64,000 bases of DNA from Streptomyces sp. MJM8645 (GTDB taxonomy: Bacteria > Actinomycetota > Actinomycetes > Streptomycetales > Streptomycetaceae), in assembly GCF_001625365.1 (NCBI RefSeq), contig NZ_LJJF01000001.1, positions 5,512,501 to 5,576,500 on the forward strand. The letters run 5' to 3'. This document shows, in pieces, positions 54,826-63,560 of the stretch (position 1 is its first letter; every line of letters begins with the position of its first letter). A program made the position numbers and the translations under genes. Below the pieces are notes generated by a model, which did no database searches, was not told the origin of the DNA, and saw nothing but the letters and a program-made list of their open reading frames with translations.

Positions 54826-55150
54826 TCCGGGGAAGGGGCTGATCCAGGTGCGGCTGGCCTCGGTCTTGGGCCCGCCGGGATGGAGCCGCCCGTTGTTGAC
54901 GGCGGCGAGGGTCCAGCGGACGTAGAGCCTGCGGTCCATGAGGTGGACGTCGGACCAGTGGAGGGCGAGGATCTCACCGCGGTGCATGCCGGTGCCGAGC
55001 ATCACCTCGAACAGGTCGGTTAGCTGATCGGCGTACTGTTCGGCGCCGTGGCGCAGGAAGGTGGCGGCCTGTTCGGGGGTCCAGCAGGTGCGCTCGGCGG
55101 CGCGGGGCCGGGCGGGGGCGGAGCGCTTGGCGGGGTTGTAGCGCAGTCCG
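54826..55150 (-). pseudogene. Second tyrosine-integrase remnant
   Basis: Minus-strand fragment beginning GLRYNPAKRSAPARP, then ERTCWTPEQAATFLRHG, YADQLTDLFEVMLGTGMHRG and EILALHWSDVHLMDRRLYVR, ending near GPKTEASRTWIS. It is the middle of a Streptomyces plasmid-type integrase, with the N-terminal domain and the His/Tyr C-terminal half both missing. In GTGMHRGE the catalytic Arg position reads His. It is different in sequence from the first remnant, so two elements may have used this site. Confidence 0.82.
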
Positions 55151-55341
55151 CCTCCGACGCCACGAGGCCGGTGCCGCCCGGTAGTCGCCGCGGCCGGACG
55201 GCACCGGCCTCGTTGATGCTGCTTCCAGTGCTGTGCCCAGGATGGGAACGCTTGCTGACCCGAGCCGAAGTGTGGCCGACGCCTCCGCCATGGAAGGAGG
55301 GCGACCTGGACGGGGGCGGCGTCTTCGCGGCCGAGTAGGAA

Positions 55342-55361
55342 GGGCCGCCCCGGGGCGGCCC
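55342..55361 (-). terminator. Hairpin after the 647-residue gene
   Basis: GGGCCGCCCC/GGGGCGGCCC is a perfect palindrome 8 bp beyond the stop of the minus-strand gene. Confidence 0.65.
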
Positions 55362-55368
55362 GGAGCTG

Positions 55369-57312
55369 TCACCTGGAGGTCGGCGGCTTCGGCCACGTTG
55401 TTCCGTCTGCGGCGGCCGTGAGGATGTCTCCGAGGCGGAGCCAGGCGTTGGGGCCGGAGTTGCCGATCGGGCTGTCGGCGAATCGCTGCCAGGCCTGGTG
55501 GTCGTCTCCGAGCGCTGCTTCCACCAGGGCGATCACTGTGGGATGGGTGCTGTTGTAGTGGTGCCCGCGTGCTTTGAGTGCCGTCCAGGCGGGCAGGGCG
55601 AGGATGGTCTCGCTGGGGCAGTCGGGTAGGGCGAGGATCTCCCGGGCCCATGCTTCGCGGTTGCTGGGGTTGCCGCCAAGCCTGTGGCGGAGCTCGCGGG
55701 TGAGCGTGTGGACGGCGCGCTGCGGATCGGAGTGGCGGGTGAGGACCGAGGTGAATGCCGGTTCGCTGCGGTGGCCGTGCCAGGCGAAGGACAGCAGTGC
55801 CTTCTCCACGAGTGCGTCGTCGCCGACGTGCCGGTCGAGGTACGCGTCGAGCACCACTGCGGTGACGGCGGACAGGCTCCGCACCGTCACCTCTTCGGGA
55901 TCGCCGAGGGCCCCGCGACGGGTCGCGGGCGGCTGCGGGGCGGGGTCGGCGACGATCCGCGTGATCGCGTCCAGGAGTTCGTCGAACTGTCGCCGGTCGT
56001 CCTGGGACTTGTAGTCGTACGACTGGAGGCCGGACCGGCCGCGGCGGGCGTCGCGGATCACCAGTCGGACGGTCGCTTCGACGGCGGGCGTGAGTTCGGG
56101 CAGGTGGACCAGCATGGCGTGGATCCAGCGCAGGTCGGCCGCCCTGCTGATTCCGTAGAGGTCCTTCGGCTTCCACGTTCGGAGGGCTTGCACGGCCGTT
56201 TCGGCGAAGTGTCGGCCCAGGTCGGCGAGTTCGTCCGCATGGCTCTGCCAGGCGTGGGGATCGCCGTAGGCGGGCTTGGCCTCGGCGGGGTTCAGGACGA
56301 GGCGCCACCGTCCGTCGGCCGCATGGCTCACCCAGGAGACGGCGGAATCGGTGCCCCAGTCGGTGTCGAAGCCGTCGTCCCGTAGGTGCAGGAACTCGAT
56401 GTCCCTTCGATCGGTCTCGTCCAGGGCGGAGAGCTCGGCGGCGAAGTGCTGCCGGGCCTCCTCCTTCGAGGAACCCTCCTGGAGGAAGCCGCAGATCCGG
56501 GTCGTGAGCATGGCGGCGCCGAACCTGAAGAGGTCATCCAGCGCGATCTGCCTAAGGAGTTTCGGCTCGACCGTCCACGGCACGCTGCCGAGCAGTTGGT
56601 CGCGGATGACCCGGTTCGCCGTGGTGCCGGCGGTCCTGTCGATGAGCTGGGAGTGTCGGTCGGAGTGCCGTTCGAGTACGGCCGACCACATGCGGCCCCA
56701 CGCGTCGAACGCTGCCCTGATCCGGTCGGACCAGGCGCCGGAATCCTCGTCCTCCAGACGCGTGCGGTCGAGGCCGTCGGGCAGGAGAGCGACAGCGGCT
56801 TCGAACACGGCGTCGTGGAGGCGTCCCGTACGCAGAACCACCTGTGCGGACGTTGGCTCCTTGAGCAGTTCGGGTGTCATGTGCGGTGGCTGCGGCACTC
56901 GCCTGCGCAGTTCGTCGGCGACGGCCGCGCAGAGGTCGGCCGGCCGGTCGGCGGTGCCGAGGGAGCCGAGCCGGCGGTCGGAGCAGCGGTGCAAGGCGTC
57001 GGCCCGCAGGGCCGGGTCGCAGTCGGGGTGGATGAGCGCGAGGACCACCAGCGAGGTCGACCCGGTCAGGTACTCGTATTCGCTTTCGGTCTGCCGTAGC
57101 CCGTTCGTCACCGCGGCCTCCAGCAGCCAGGCGGGTGCCGAATCCCGGTAGGGCTTGTCGAGCAGCGCGGCGAGGAGTGGTCCGCCCTGCTGACTGTCGG
57201 CGACGGCACGGGCCTGTTCGGCTGCCATCCGGGCCGCGGCGGACCCGGCATCGGCACCGGCCGCGACAGTGGCCAGGAACTCCACAGGCAGCCGGGTTTC
57301 GTCAGTGGCCAT
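55369..57312 (-). CDS. Unrecognised 647-residue helical protein
   Basis: Starts at ATG 57312, with GGAGAGGGAAG upstream; ATG 57351 is an alternative. I do not recognise the family. It is mostly alpha-helical with HEAT/solenoid-like pairs in the N-terminal 130 residues (PAWLLEAAVTNGLRQTESEY, PDCDPALRADALHRCSDRRL) and in the C-terminal half (KALLSFAWHGHRSEPAFTSV, HPTVIALVEAALGDDHQAWQ). No signal peptide or membrane segment. It is divergent from the NB-ARC/TPR gene at 57796 and sits beside integrase remnants, so it is probably accessory. A partnership with the NB-ARC protein is only suggested by position. Confidence 0.75.
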   Translation of the reverse strand: MATDETRLPVEFLATVAAGADAGSAAARMAAEQARAVADSQQGGPLLAALLDKPYRDSAPAWLLEAAVTNGLRQTESEYEYLTGSTSLVVLALIHPDCDPALRADALHRCSDRRLGSLGTADRPADLCAAVADELRRRVPQPPHMTPELLKEPTSAQVVLRTGRLHDAVFEAAVALLPDGLDRTRLEDEDSGAWSDRIRAAFDAWGRMWSAVLERHSDRHSQLIDRTAGTTANRVIRDQLLGSVPWTVEPKLLRQIALDDLFRFGAAMLTTRICGFLQEGSSKEEARQHFAAELSALDETDRRDIEFLHLRDDGFDTDWGTDSAVSWVSHAADGRWRLVLNPAEAKPAYGDPHAWQSHADELADLGRHFAETAVQALRTWKPKDLYGISRAADLRWIHAMLVHLPELTPAVEATVRLVIRDARRGRSGLQSYDYKSQDDRRQFDELLDAITRIVADPAPQPPATRRGALGDPEEVTVRSLSAVTAVVLDAYLDRHVGDDALVEKALLSFAWHGHRSEPAFTSVLTRHSDPQRAVHTLTRELRHRLGGNPSNREAWAREILALPDCPSETILALPAWTALKARGHHYNSTHPTVIALVEAALGDDHQAWQRFADSPIGNSGPNAWLRLGDILTAAADGTTWPKPPTSR

Positions 57313-57541
57313 TCCTTGCTTCCCTCTCCCCAGTGACTGGTCGAACTCCATCCTGCTCCATCGGTCGGACAATCCGGGGACGAACGGAGACGAGGAGGGC
57401 CGGGGCCCAGGGCGGGCCGTACCGGTTTCGTCGGGGGCAACTCCTCGGTGCCTCCGGTGCCGTGTCGGACAGGACCAGGTCCGGACCGCCGACAGCATCG
57501 GCGGAACCAGCGAGCGGCTTGGCCGCGGGCTCGCGGGGCGG

Positions 57542-57700
57542 CTATGGCCGGGGCCGGGTGAACACCCCCTGCTCGGTCTCGGCCGGGATCCCGCGCTCGA
57601 CCAGCCGCTTGAGTTTCAGACGGACGTTGTTGGCGTTGGGGGCGCGATCTTCTGGGGAGGGGAAGCGGAACCGGATCCGGCTGTGGGCAAGCGGGCTGGT
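57542..57700 (-). pseudogene. Possible winged-helix C-terminal remnant
   Basis: On the minus strand, a frame ending in TAG (57542-57544) reads NANNVRLKLKRLVERGIPAE then TEQGVFTRPRP, which resembles the tail of actinobacterial transposase-associated or winged-helix proteins. There is no start codon or upstream domain, so this appears to be a truncated remnant in the 483-bp gap 57313-57795. Low certainty. Confidence 0.3.
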
Positions 57701-57795
57701 GCGCGCCCGTGGTGGGGTTTGGCAGGCTACCGTGGGGCCGGACGCGAGGGTGCGGCGGTGCTGGTCGGGTGCCGCGATGGACCAGGGGGTGTGGG

Positions 57796-59967
57796 GTGTT
57801 GGAGCCGGTGTCGCTGTCGGCGGTGGCCGCTGTTTTCGGCGCCGTGGGTGCGAGCGTGGCGAACGAGGCCGGTAAGTGGGCCTGGGAGTCGGCGGGTGCG
57901 TTCGTCCGCCGGGTGACGGGACGGGATGTGCCGGCGCCGACCGATGCCGCCGAACGGGCCACTGTGGCGCAGCTGTTGCTGGATGCGGCCGAGTCGGATC
58001 CGGCGCAGGCCAGGGCGCTTCGGGCCTGGCTGGGCGGCCAGGGCGGGGCCTGGTCCGGGCCGTTGGCGACGCCCTCCCTACTGCCGCCCTCCGACCGCTT
58101 CTTCACCGACCGGCGCAAGGTGTTGGCGTTGTTGGACAAGGAGGCCGGACGGAAGGCGGACGGCACGCCCCGCGTCAGCGTCCTGTACGGACCGCAGGGG
58201 ATGGGCGTGAGCACCGCGGCCGTCCACTGGGGTGCGCAGCAGCGGAAGCGGTTTCCGCACGGGCAGCTCTACGCGGACCTCTCCGGCGGGTCGCTGGCCA
58301 CCGCACCCGATGCGGCCGCCGTGCTCCGGCAGTTCCTGATCCACCTCGGCATGCCGGCGGACCGGGTTCCGCCGGCCGCGCAGGACCGGGTCGAGCGGTT
58401 CCGGTCGCTGGTCGCCGAGCGGCAGCTGCTCGTCGTGCTGGACCACACCCGGTCGGCGGCCCAGGTCCGGCCGTTGATCACCGCGGCCCCGGGCGTCGTC
58501 ACGGTCGTCGTGGCCCGGCGTCCGCTCACCGGTCTCGACGCCGTCCCGATCCCGGTGGGGCCGCTGTCCGACAAGGACGCCAGGCGGCTGCTCACGGACC
58601 TCGTGGGGAAGGAGACCGTCTCAGCCGCCGGCCCCGCCCTGTCGGGCGTCCTCGAACGGTGCGAAGGATCGCCCTTCGCCCTGCGTGCCGCGGCTCCCCG
58701 GCTGGCGTTCATCCCCCAGCAGCGCCGAGGCCGGGGCGGTGGTGGTGACGGCGGCGGCGATGCCCATGTGGGTGATCCGGTGCGCGCCGCCGTGCAGGAG
58801 TCGTACGAGGCGCTGGAGCCGGAGGAGGCCCGGCTGTTCCGGCTCTGCGCCTTGCGGCCGTGGCCGGCCGTCGGTCCCGAGCTGGCCGTGGCGGTTGTCG
58901 GACCCCATGGAACTGGCGGGCTCACCGTCGAACGCGCTGGTGTCCTGCTGGCCGGGCTCGCCGAGGCCGGCCTGGTGGAGGCCACGCCCGAGGGCCGCTA
59001 CCGATACCGGCCCGCCGTGCGCCGGTTCGCCGAGGAGCGGGCGGCGCGGGAGGACGGTCTGGCCGCGTGCGCGGGTGCGGTGACGCGTGCCGTGGAGCAC
59101 CTGCTGCGCTTCGCCGTCCGGGCCGACTACGCGGCGTTGCGGGAGCGTTGGCACGTCGGGCCGCTCTACCGGGAGCTCGGGCCCGGCGACTACCCGGACG
59201 CCGGTGCGGCGTTGGCCGCGCTGGCCGCGGAGGTGGGCAACCTGGTCGAGGCGGTGCTCGCCGCCGAGGAGTTGGCCGCGCCGGCCACGGTGTGCGAGCT
59301 GGCGGAGGCGTCGTGGGCGGTGCAGCTCAAGGCCGGTCGGCACGAGACCTTGTTGCCGGCGCTGCGAACCGCCGTGCGGGCGGCGGTCGCGCACGACCCG
59401 GACTCGGCGATGGCCGGCCGGATGCACACCCAACTGGCTTTCGCCCTGATGGAGCTGGACCTGCTGGCCGAGGCCGAGAGCTGTCTGGTCGACGCCTCCT
59501 CGGCGTTCGAGCGGGCCGGCCACCTGCTGGGCCGGGCCACGGCCGTCGAGTCGCTCGGGCTGCTGAGGCTTCGGCAGTGGCGGTGGCAGCCCGCGTACGA
59601 CTGCTTCGAGCAGGCCGACGGACTGCTCGGGTCGATCGGTCCGGAGCACGAGCGGGCGGGGGACGTTCCGCGGGCCCGGGCGCTGCTGAAGCGGCACCGG
59701 GGGCGGGCGCTGCGAGGCCTGGCCGAGTACGAGCGGGCCCGGACCTGGCTGACGGAGGCGTTGTCCGAATTCCGGCGTCTGCGCGACAACTACAACGCGG
59801 CCCGCACCCTCACCAACCTCGCGGAGACCTGGGCGGACACCTCGGCGACGGAACAGGCGCTGGCCGCGATCGACGAGGCCACCGCGATCCTGGACCGTGA
59901 GCAGGCGGAGCCCCATCTGCGCTACCTGGCGGGCCTGCGGCAGCAGTGCCTCACGGAACGGGACTGA
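57796..59967 (+). CDS. NB-ARC-type ATPase with TPR C-terminus
   Basis: 723 residues from GTG 57796 with AGGGGGT upstream. The N-terminal 90 residues (LSAVAAVFGAVGASVANEAG) form a helical adaptor-like domain. The P-loop is VLYGPQGMGVSTAAVHW near residue 132, a hhhhD strand LLVVLDHTRSA is near 215, and a winged-helix-like region VQESYEALEPEEARLFRLCA is near 335. The last 270 residues are TPR-like. This STAND layout is used by regulators and by prokaryotic immune ATPases. It overlaps the convergent next gene by 17 bp at the 3' end. Confidence 0.85.
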   Translation: MLEPVSLSAVAAVFGAVGASVANEAGKWAWESAGAFVRRVTGRDVPAPTDAAERATVAQLLLDAAESDPAQARALRAWLGGQGGAWSGPLATPSLLPPSDRFFTDRRKVLALLDKEAGRKADGTPRVSVLYGPQGMGVSTAAVHWGAQQRKRFPHGQLYADLSGGSLATAPDAAAVLRQFLIHLGMPADRVPPAAQDRVERFRSLVAERQLLVVLDHTRSAAQVRPLITAAPGVVTVVVARRPLTGLDAVPIPVGPLSDKDARRLLTDLVGKETVSAAGPALSGVLERCEGSPFALRAAAPRLAFIPQQRRGRGGGGDGGGDAHVGDPVRAAVQESYEALEPEEARLFRLCALRPWPAVGPELAVAVVGPHGTGGLTVERAGVLLAGLAEAGLVEATPEGRYRYRPAVRRFAEERAAREDGLAACAGAVTRAVEHLLRFAVRADYAALRERWHVGPLYRELGPGDYPDAGAALAALAAEVGNLVEAVLAAEELAAPATVCELAEASWAVQLKAGRHETLLPALRTAVRAAVAHDPDSAMAGRMHTQLAFALMELDLLAEAESCLVDASSAFERAGHLLGRATAVESLGLLRLRQWRWQPAYDCFEQADGLLGSIGPEHERAGDVPRARALLKRHRGRALRGLAEYERARTWLTEALSEFRRLRDNYNAARTLTNLAETWADTSATEQALAAIDEATAILDREQAEPHLRYLAGLRQQCLTERD

Positions 59968-61724
59968 CCAGGACCGCGTGGGACGCGCCGCCGGTGCGCA
60001 CCGTCAGCTCCATCGGCGGCAGCGGACGGGGGACGGCGGTGCCGTCCACCTGGGCGAACAGTGCCGAGGCGGCCGCCGCCGGGTCGAGCGAGGGGCTGGT
60101 GAGGCGGACGAATCCCCGGTCGCGCAGCAGCACTTCACAGGTGTCCGGACCGGAGACGAAGGCCGCGAGCGAGCAGTTCGGGTAGCGGGCGAGCGTCGCC
60201 GCGGCCCACTCCCGGGGCGGGCCGATCCGGGGGTCGTCGGCCTCCCCGTACCGGAGGATCGCGTCGGCCAGACCGAGGAGGCCCTGGTCGAGGGTGTCCT
60301 CGTGCACCGCGAGGTGATCGGAGCCGGGCCCGGCAGGCCCGTACCGGCCTTCGGCGACCCGCTCGATGGTGACCTCGTGCGGGCGGGGCCCCGGGCGGGT
60401 ACGGACCCGCAGCGGCACGGTTCGGGTCGGTGGCCGGTAGGCGGGGAGTGGGAGCAGGTCCAGGAGAGCCGGCTCTGTCGGCTCGGGCAGTCCCATGACC
60501 TCGTAGAAGAGCGAACGCAGTAGGCCGGCCGCCTCGCCGGGTGCTGAGGTCGTCAATTCGCTGGTGCTGGTGATGGGTTGATGGTGCGTCAGGAGTCGGT
60601 TCAGCTGCGGCAGCAGAGGGGAGTCCAGGGCGAGTCTGGGGGCTTCGCGGACGAAGGCTGCCACCGGTGAGGTGGCGCCCAGGACTTCGTCGGAGGCCGT
60701 GCCGAGCAGGACGGGGGTGCCCAGTGCCGCGGCGTAGTAGCTGACCGAGCCGAAGTCCCCGATCACCGCGTCGGCGGCGATCAGTGCCTGCCGCCAGCTG
60801 TCCAGGGGGTCGATCAGGGTGAGGCCGGCCCGCTCGGCGCGGTCCAGCCAGAGGCGGACCTGGCCGGGGCCGTGGCCGTGCCAGATGTTCGGGTGGAGGA
60901 CGGCCGCCACCCGGTAGTCGTCGACCGGGAGTTCGGCGGTGAGGCGGTCGAGCAGCCACGGCAGCGGGTCGTTCGCGCCGGCGTCACCGAAGAGCGACTG
61001 CGGGTTCCAGGTGGAGTTGAGCACGATGAACCGCTGCCCGGGTCGGACGCCGAACGCGCGGCGATGGCGTTCGCGGCGCGGAAGGGCGGCCAGGATGCGG
61101 TCGAAGCAGGGGTCGCCGCCGAGCACCGCCGTCGGAGCGGCCTCGGGGCAGGCTTCGCGCAGCCGGCCGAGCTGCTCGGGGTGGGAGAGCACCATCGCCC
61201 GGGCGAGCGGAACCCCGTCGGACAGCAGCCACTCGGGCGCCAGGCCGAAGACAGGGGCATGCGGCGCGTTCGGTGTTCGGTGTTCGGTGTTCGGTGTTCG
61301 GTGTTCGGTGTTCGGTGTTCGGTGTTCGGTGTTCGGTGTTCGGTGTTGCGAGCCTTTTATTGTATCCGGCTCCGTGCGAGAGGACGATCAACTTCCCCTG
61401 GAACTCGGAGAGTTCACCGCCGAAGCTGGCCGACAGGGCGAGGTCGACGGGGGTCTGCTTGGCCTGCTCCCACGGAAGTACCGGAACCCCGAGGGAGCTC
61501 AGCAGCTCGGCGACTCCTGCGCTGAAGGGGGACGATCCCGTGCAGGAGGCCAGTAACTGGATCCTGAGGTCGTCGCGGAACAGCGGAACGACGTCCAGGA
61601 GTCGGGTCGCGGAGGTCACGTTGTGGACGACGAGGAGAACGCGGCGGCAGCCACCGCGGGTGGTCCACCTCGAAGCGTCCTCGCCCACCGGAACCCGGAT
61701 CCAGTCGGTCACCAGCCCTGCCAA
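59951..61724 (-). pseudogene. Glycerophosphotransferase-like gene, frame broken by a heptanucleotide array (candidate phase-variable)
   Basis: Start TTG 61724 has AAGGAG seven bases upstream. The N-terminal half (RVLLVVHNVTSATRLLDVVP to LIVLSHGAGYNKRL) and the C-terminal half (VFGLAPEWLLSDGVPLARAM, VLSHPEQLGRLREACPEA, GDPCFDR, VLNSTWNPQSLFGDAG, ADAVIGDFGSVSYYAAALGT) belong to one GT-B fold family related to CDP-glycerol glycerophosphotransferases. Between them 11 copies of a 7-bp repeat shift the frame. The span is 1774 nt; removal of one unit gives 1767 nt, a single 588-residue frame. So this is either a broken gene or an OFF-state contingency gene. It may act on wall or capsular teichoic-acid-like polymers. 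Confidence 0.85.
61268..61347. repeat. 11-copy heptanucleotide repeat (GTTCGGT) inside a coding region
   Basis: Perfect tandem units run from 61268 to 61344, followed by a 3-base partial. Read on the coding strand they give an NTEHRTP heptapeptide per three units. The unit length is not divisible by three, so copy-number changes alter the reading frame. With 11 units, the downstream half is out of frame; 10 or 13 units would restore it. Confidence 0.97.
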
Positions 61725-61808
61725 CCCGCCGCTCCTTCGATGCTCGCCGCCTCCCCCGCGCGAGGCCCGTCCATTGTTCCACGGCGTGGATGTCGAGGAT
61801 CGGCCTCG

Positions 61809-61840
61809 GTCGGGGTCCGGTCGGTTCGGCCGGACCCGAC
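61809..61840 (-). terminator. Hairpin downstream of the ferredoxin gene
   Basis: GTCGGGGTCCGG pairs with CCGGACCCGAC with one bulge. It lies about 50 bp after the ferredoxin stop on the minus strand and may end the P450-ferredoxin operon. Confidence 0.5.
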
Positions 61841-61889
61841 GCGCGGTCAGGGGCGCCGCTCGGCGGCGGGTTGGTGGGGTGGGGGGTGG

Positions 61890-62087
61890 TTACGGCTGGT
61901 CGAGCCGGATGGCTGCGGCCGGGCAGACCGCGGCGGCGTCCTGGACGGCCTGGTGGAGGTCGGCGGGGGGTGCGGCGTCGAGGAGGACGACGATGCCGTC
62001 CTCCTCGCGCTGGTCGAAGACCTCGGGGGCGGCGAGTACGCAGTTGCCGGCGCCGCAGCACTTTTCCTGGTCGATGTGGATGAGCAT
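61890..62087 (-). CDS. Small ferredoxin for cytochrome P450
   Basis: 65 residues from ATG 62087, with GAAGGG upstream. It has three cluster cysteines (DQEKCCGAGNCVLAAPEVF and AAVCPAAAI); the second position of the usual four-Cys pattern is Gly/Ala, as in [3Fe-4S] ferredoxins that serve CYP105-type P450s. It is 41 bp downstream of the P450 gene on the same strand and is its likely electron donor. Confidence 0.94.
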   Translation of the reverse strand: MLIHIDQEKCCGAGNCVLAAPEVFDQREEDGIVVLLDAAPPADLHQAVQDAAAVCPAAAIRLDQP

Positions 62088-62128
62088 GGCTTTCCCTTCG
62101 GAGGATCGGTTCGGACGTGGGAGGGCCG

Positions 62129-63331
62129 TTACCAGGCGAGGGGGAGCTCGTGGACGCCGTAGATGAGCATGTCGCCCCGGAAGCGGATCTCCTCGAACGG
62201 TACGGCCAGGCGCAGTTCGGGCAGTCGCTGCAGGATGGTGTTCAGCGCGATCTGCAGTTCCAGCCGGGCCAGGGGCTGTCCGAGGCACTGGTGGACGCCG
62301 AAGCCGAAGGCCAGGTGGAGGCGTGCGTCGCGGGAGAGGTCGAGTTCGTCGCCGTCGGGGAACTTCTGCTCGTCCCGGTTCGCGGTGCTGATCATGCAGA
62401 TCACGCCCTCGCCCGCCCGGATCCGGACGCCGCCGACGGTGACGTCCTCGGTGGCGACCCGGGTCAGGCCGGAGTGCACGATGGTGAGGTAGCGCAGCAG
62501 TTCCTCGACGGCGCCGGCGACCGACTCCGGGTGCTCGCGCAGGTGGGCGAGCTGGGTGGGGTTCTGCAGCAGGGCCAGGATGGAGAGTGCGGTCATGTTC
62601 GCCGTGGTCTCGTGTCCGGCGACGAGCAGCAGCCGGCCCATGGCGCCGATCTCCTCGGTGCTCAGCTCGCCGCGGGCGACCAGGCGGCTGAGGATGCCGT
62701 CGTCGGGCTCGGTGCGCTTGGAGTCGGTGAGCTTGACCAGGTAGTCGGCCAGGTTCTTCTGGGCGATCTGCACCTCTTCGACCGAGGAGTCGCGGCGCAG
62801 CAGGACCCGGCTGCACTCCTGGAAGAAGTCGTGGTCCTGGTAGGGGACGCCGAGCAGCAGGCAGATGACCAGGGACGGCAGCGGCAGCGCGAACTCGTGG
62901 ACCAGGTCGCCGGAGTTGCGGCCGGCGGTCAGCTCGTCGAGCAGGTCGTCGGCGATGCGCTGGACCTCGGGGCGCAGTGCCTCGACCTTCTTGATCATGA
63001 ATTCGCTGGTGAGCATCCGGCGCAGCTGGGCGTGCTCCGGGTCGTCCATCCGGATGAAGGTCCGCTGGCCGGTGCTCAGCTGCCGGGCGCCGGCGCTGAT
63101 GAACGGGAAGCCGGGCCGGGCGGCGTCCGAGCTGAAGCGGGCGTCGCTGAGCACGGCCTTGATGTCGTCGTGGCGGGTGACCAGCCAGCTGGGGGCGCCG
63201 TCCCAGAGGGCGATCCGGCTGATCGGTTCGTCCTGCTGGGCCTGCTGGTAGGCCGGCGGCGGGTCGAACGGGCAGCCGCCACGGGCGGCGGGGTGGGTGA
63301 ACTGGGGGTGGTGAGCGGCGGTGGCCATCAT
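62129..63331 (-). CDS. Cytochrome P450 (CYP105-like)
   Basis: 400 residues from ATG 63331; the adjacent ATG 63328 fits the GGGAG site better. I-helix motif LLLVAGHETTANM near residue 240, K-helix EELLRY near 280, and haem loop FGFGVHQCLGQPLARLEL near 348 with the Cys ligand. The sequence pattern is close to CYP105, a Streptomyces family involved in secondary metabolism and xenobiotic oxidation. A MarR-family gene is divergent, suggesting inducer control. Confidence 0.94.
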   Translation of the reverse strand: MMATAAHHPQFTHPAARGGCPFDPPPAYQQAQQDEPISRIALWDGAPSWLVTRHDDIKAVLSDARFSSDAARPGFPFISAGARQLSTGQRTFIRMDDPEHAQLRRMLTSEFMIKKVEALRPEVQRIADDLLDELTAGRNSGDLVHEFALPLPSLVICLLLGVPYQDHDFFQECSRVLLRRDSSVEEVQIAQKNLADYLVKLTDSKRTEPDDGILSRLVARGELSTEEIGAMGRLLLVAGHETTANMTALSILALLQNPTQLAHLREHPESVAGAVEELLRYLTIVHSGLTRVATEDVTVGGVRIRAGEGVICMISTANRDEQKFPDGDELDLSRDARLHLAFGFGVHQCLGQPLARLELQIALNTILQRLPELRLAVPFEEIRFRGDMLIYGVHELPLAW

Positions 63332-63410
63332 GGGCTCCCTTCACGGAGCGGATTTGCCGGTGGCGCCGAGCGGATGGGCCTGCGGTGCCGTGGGGTAGCG
63401 CCCGGGACCA

Positions 63411-63450
63411 TTGCATGCCCTAAGCAACTAACTCACCGTCACGCTAACTC
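63411..63450. promoter_or_regulatory. Candidate MarR operator between P450 and marR genes
   Basis: TTGCATGCCCTAAGCAA (63411-63427) is an imperfect palindrome (TTGC...GCAA), and CTAACTC occurs twice at 63428 and 63444, 16 bp apart. This AT-richer patch lies in the divergent 229-bp spacer. Binding by the adjacent MarR protein is inference. Confidence 0.5.
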
Positions 63451-63560
63451 GCGGTCAGTGGTGGCGAAAGGGTCCATCCGGTGGCGAACGAATCTGTCCG
63501 GAAACCGGTCAGTGGTCGAGAGGGGAGCCACTTCTCGAACGGGGTCGCTACAGTTCCCCC

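Noticed and set aside
59951..61195. An intact 414-residue glycerophosphotransferase-like gene starting at ATG 61195
   Set aside because: The same frame continues upstream through conserved family sequence (VFGLAPEWLLSDG) to the repeat, and ATG 61195 falls inside the domain. The split-gene interpretation explains both halves.
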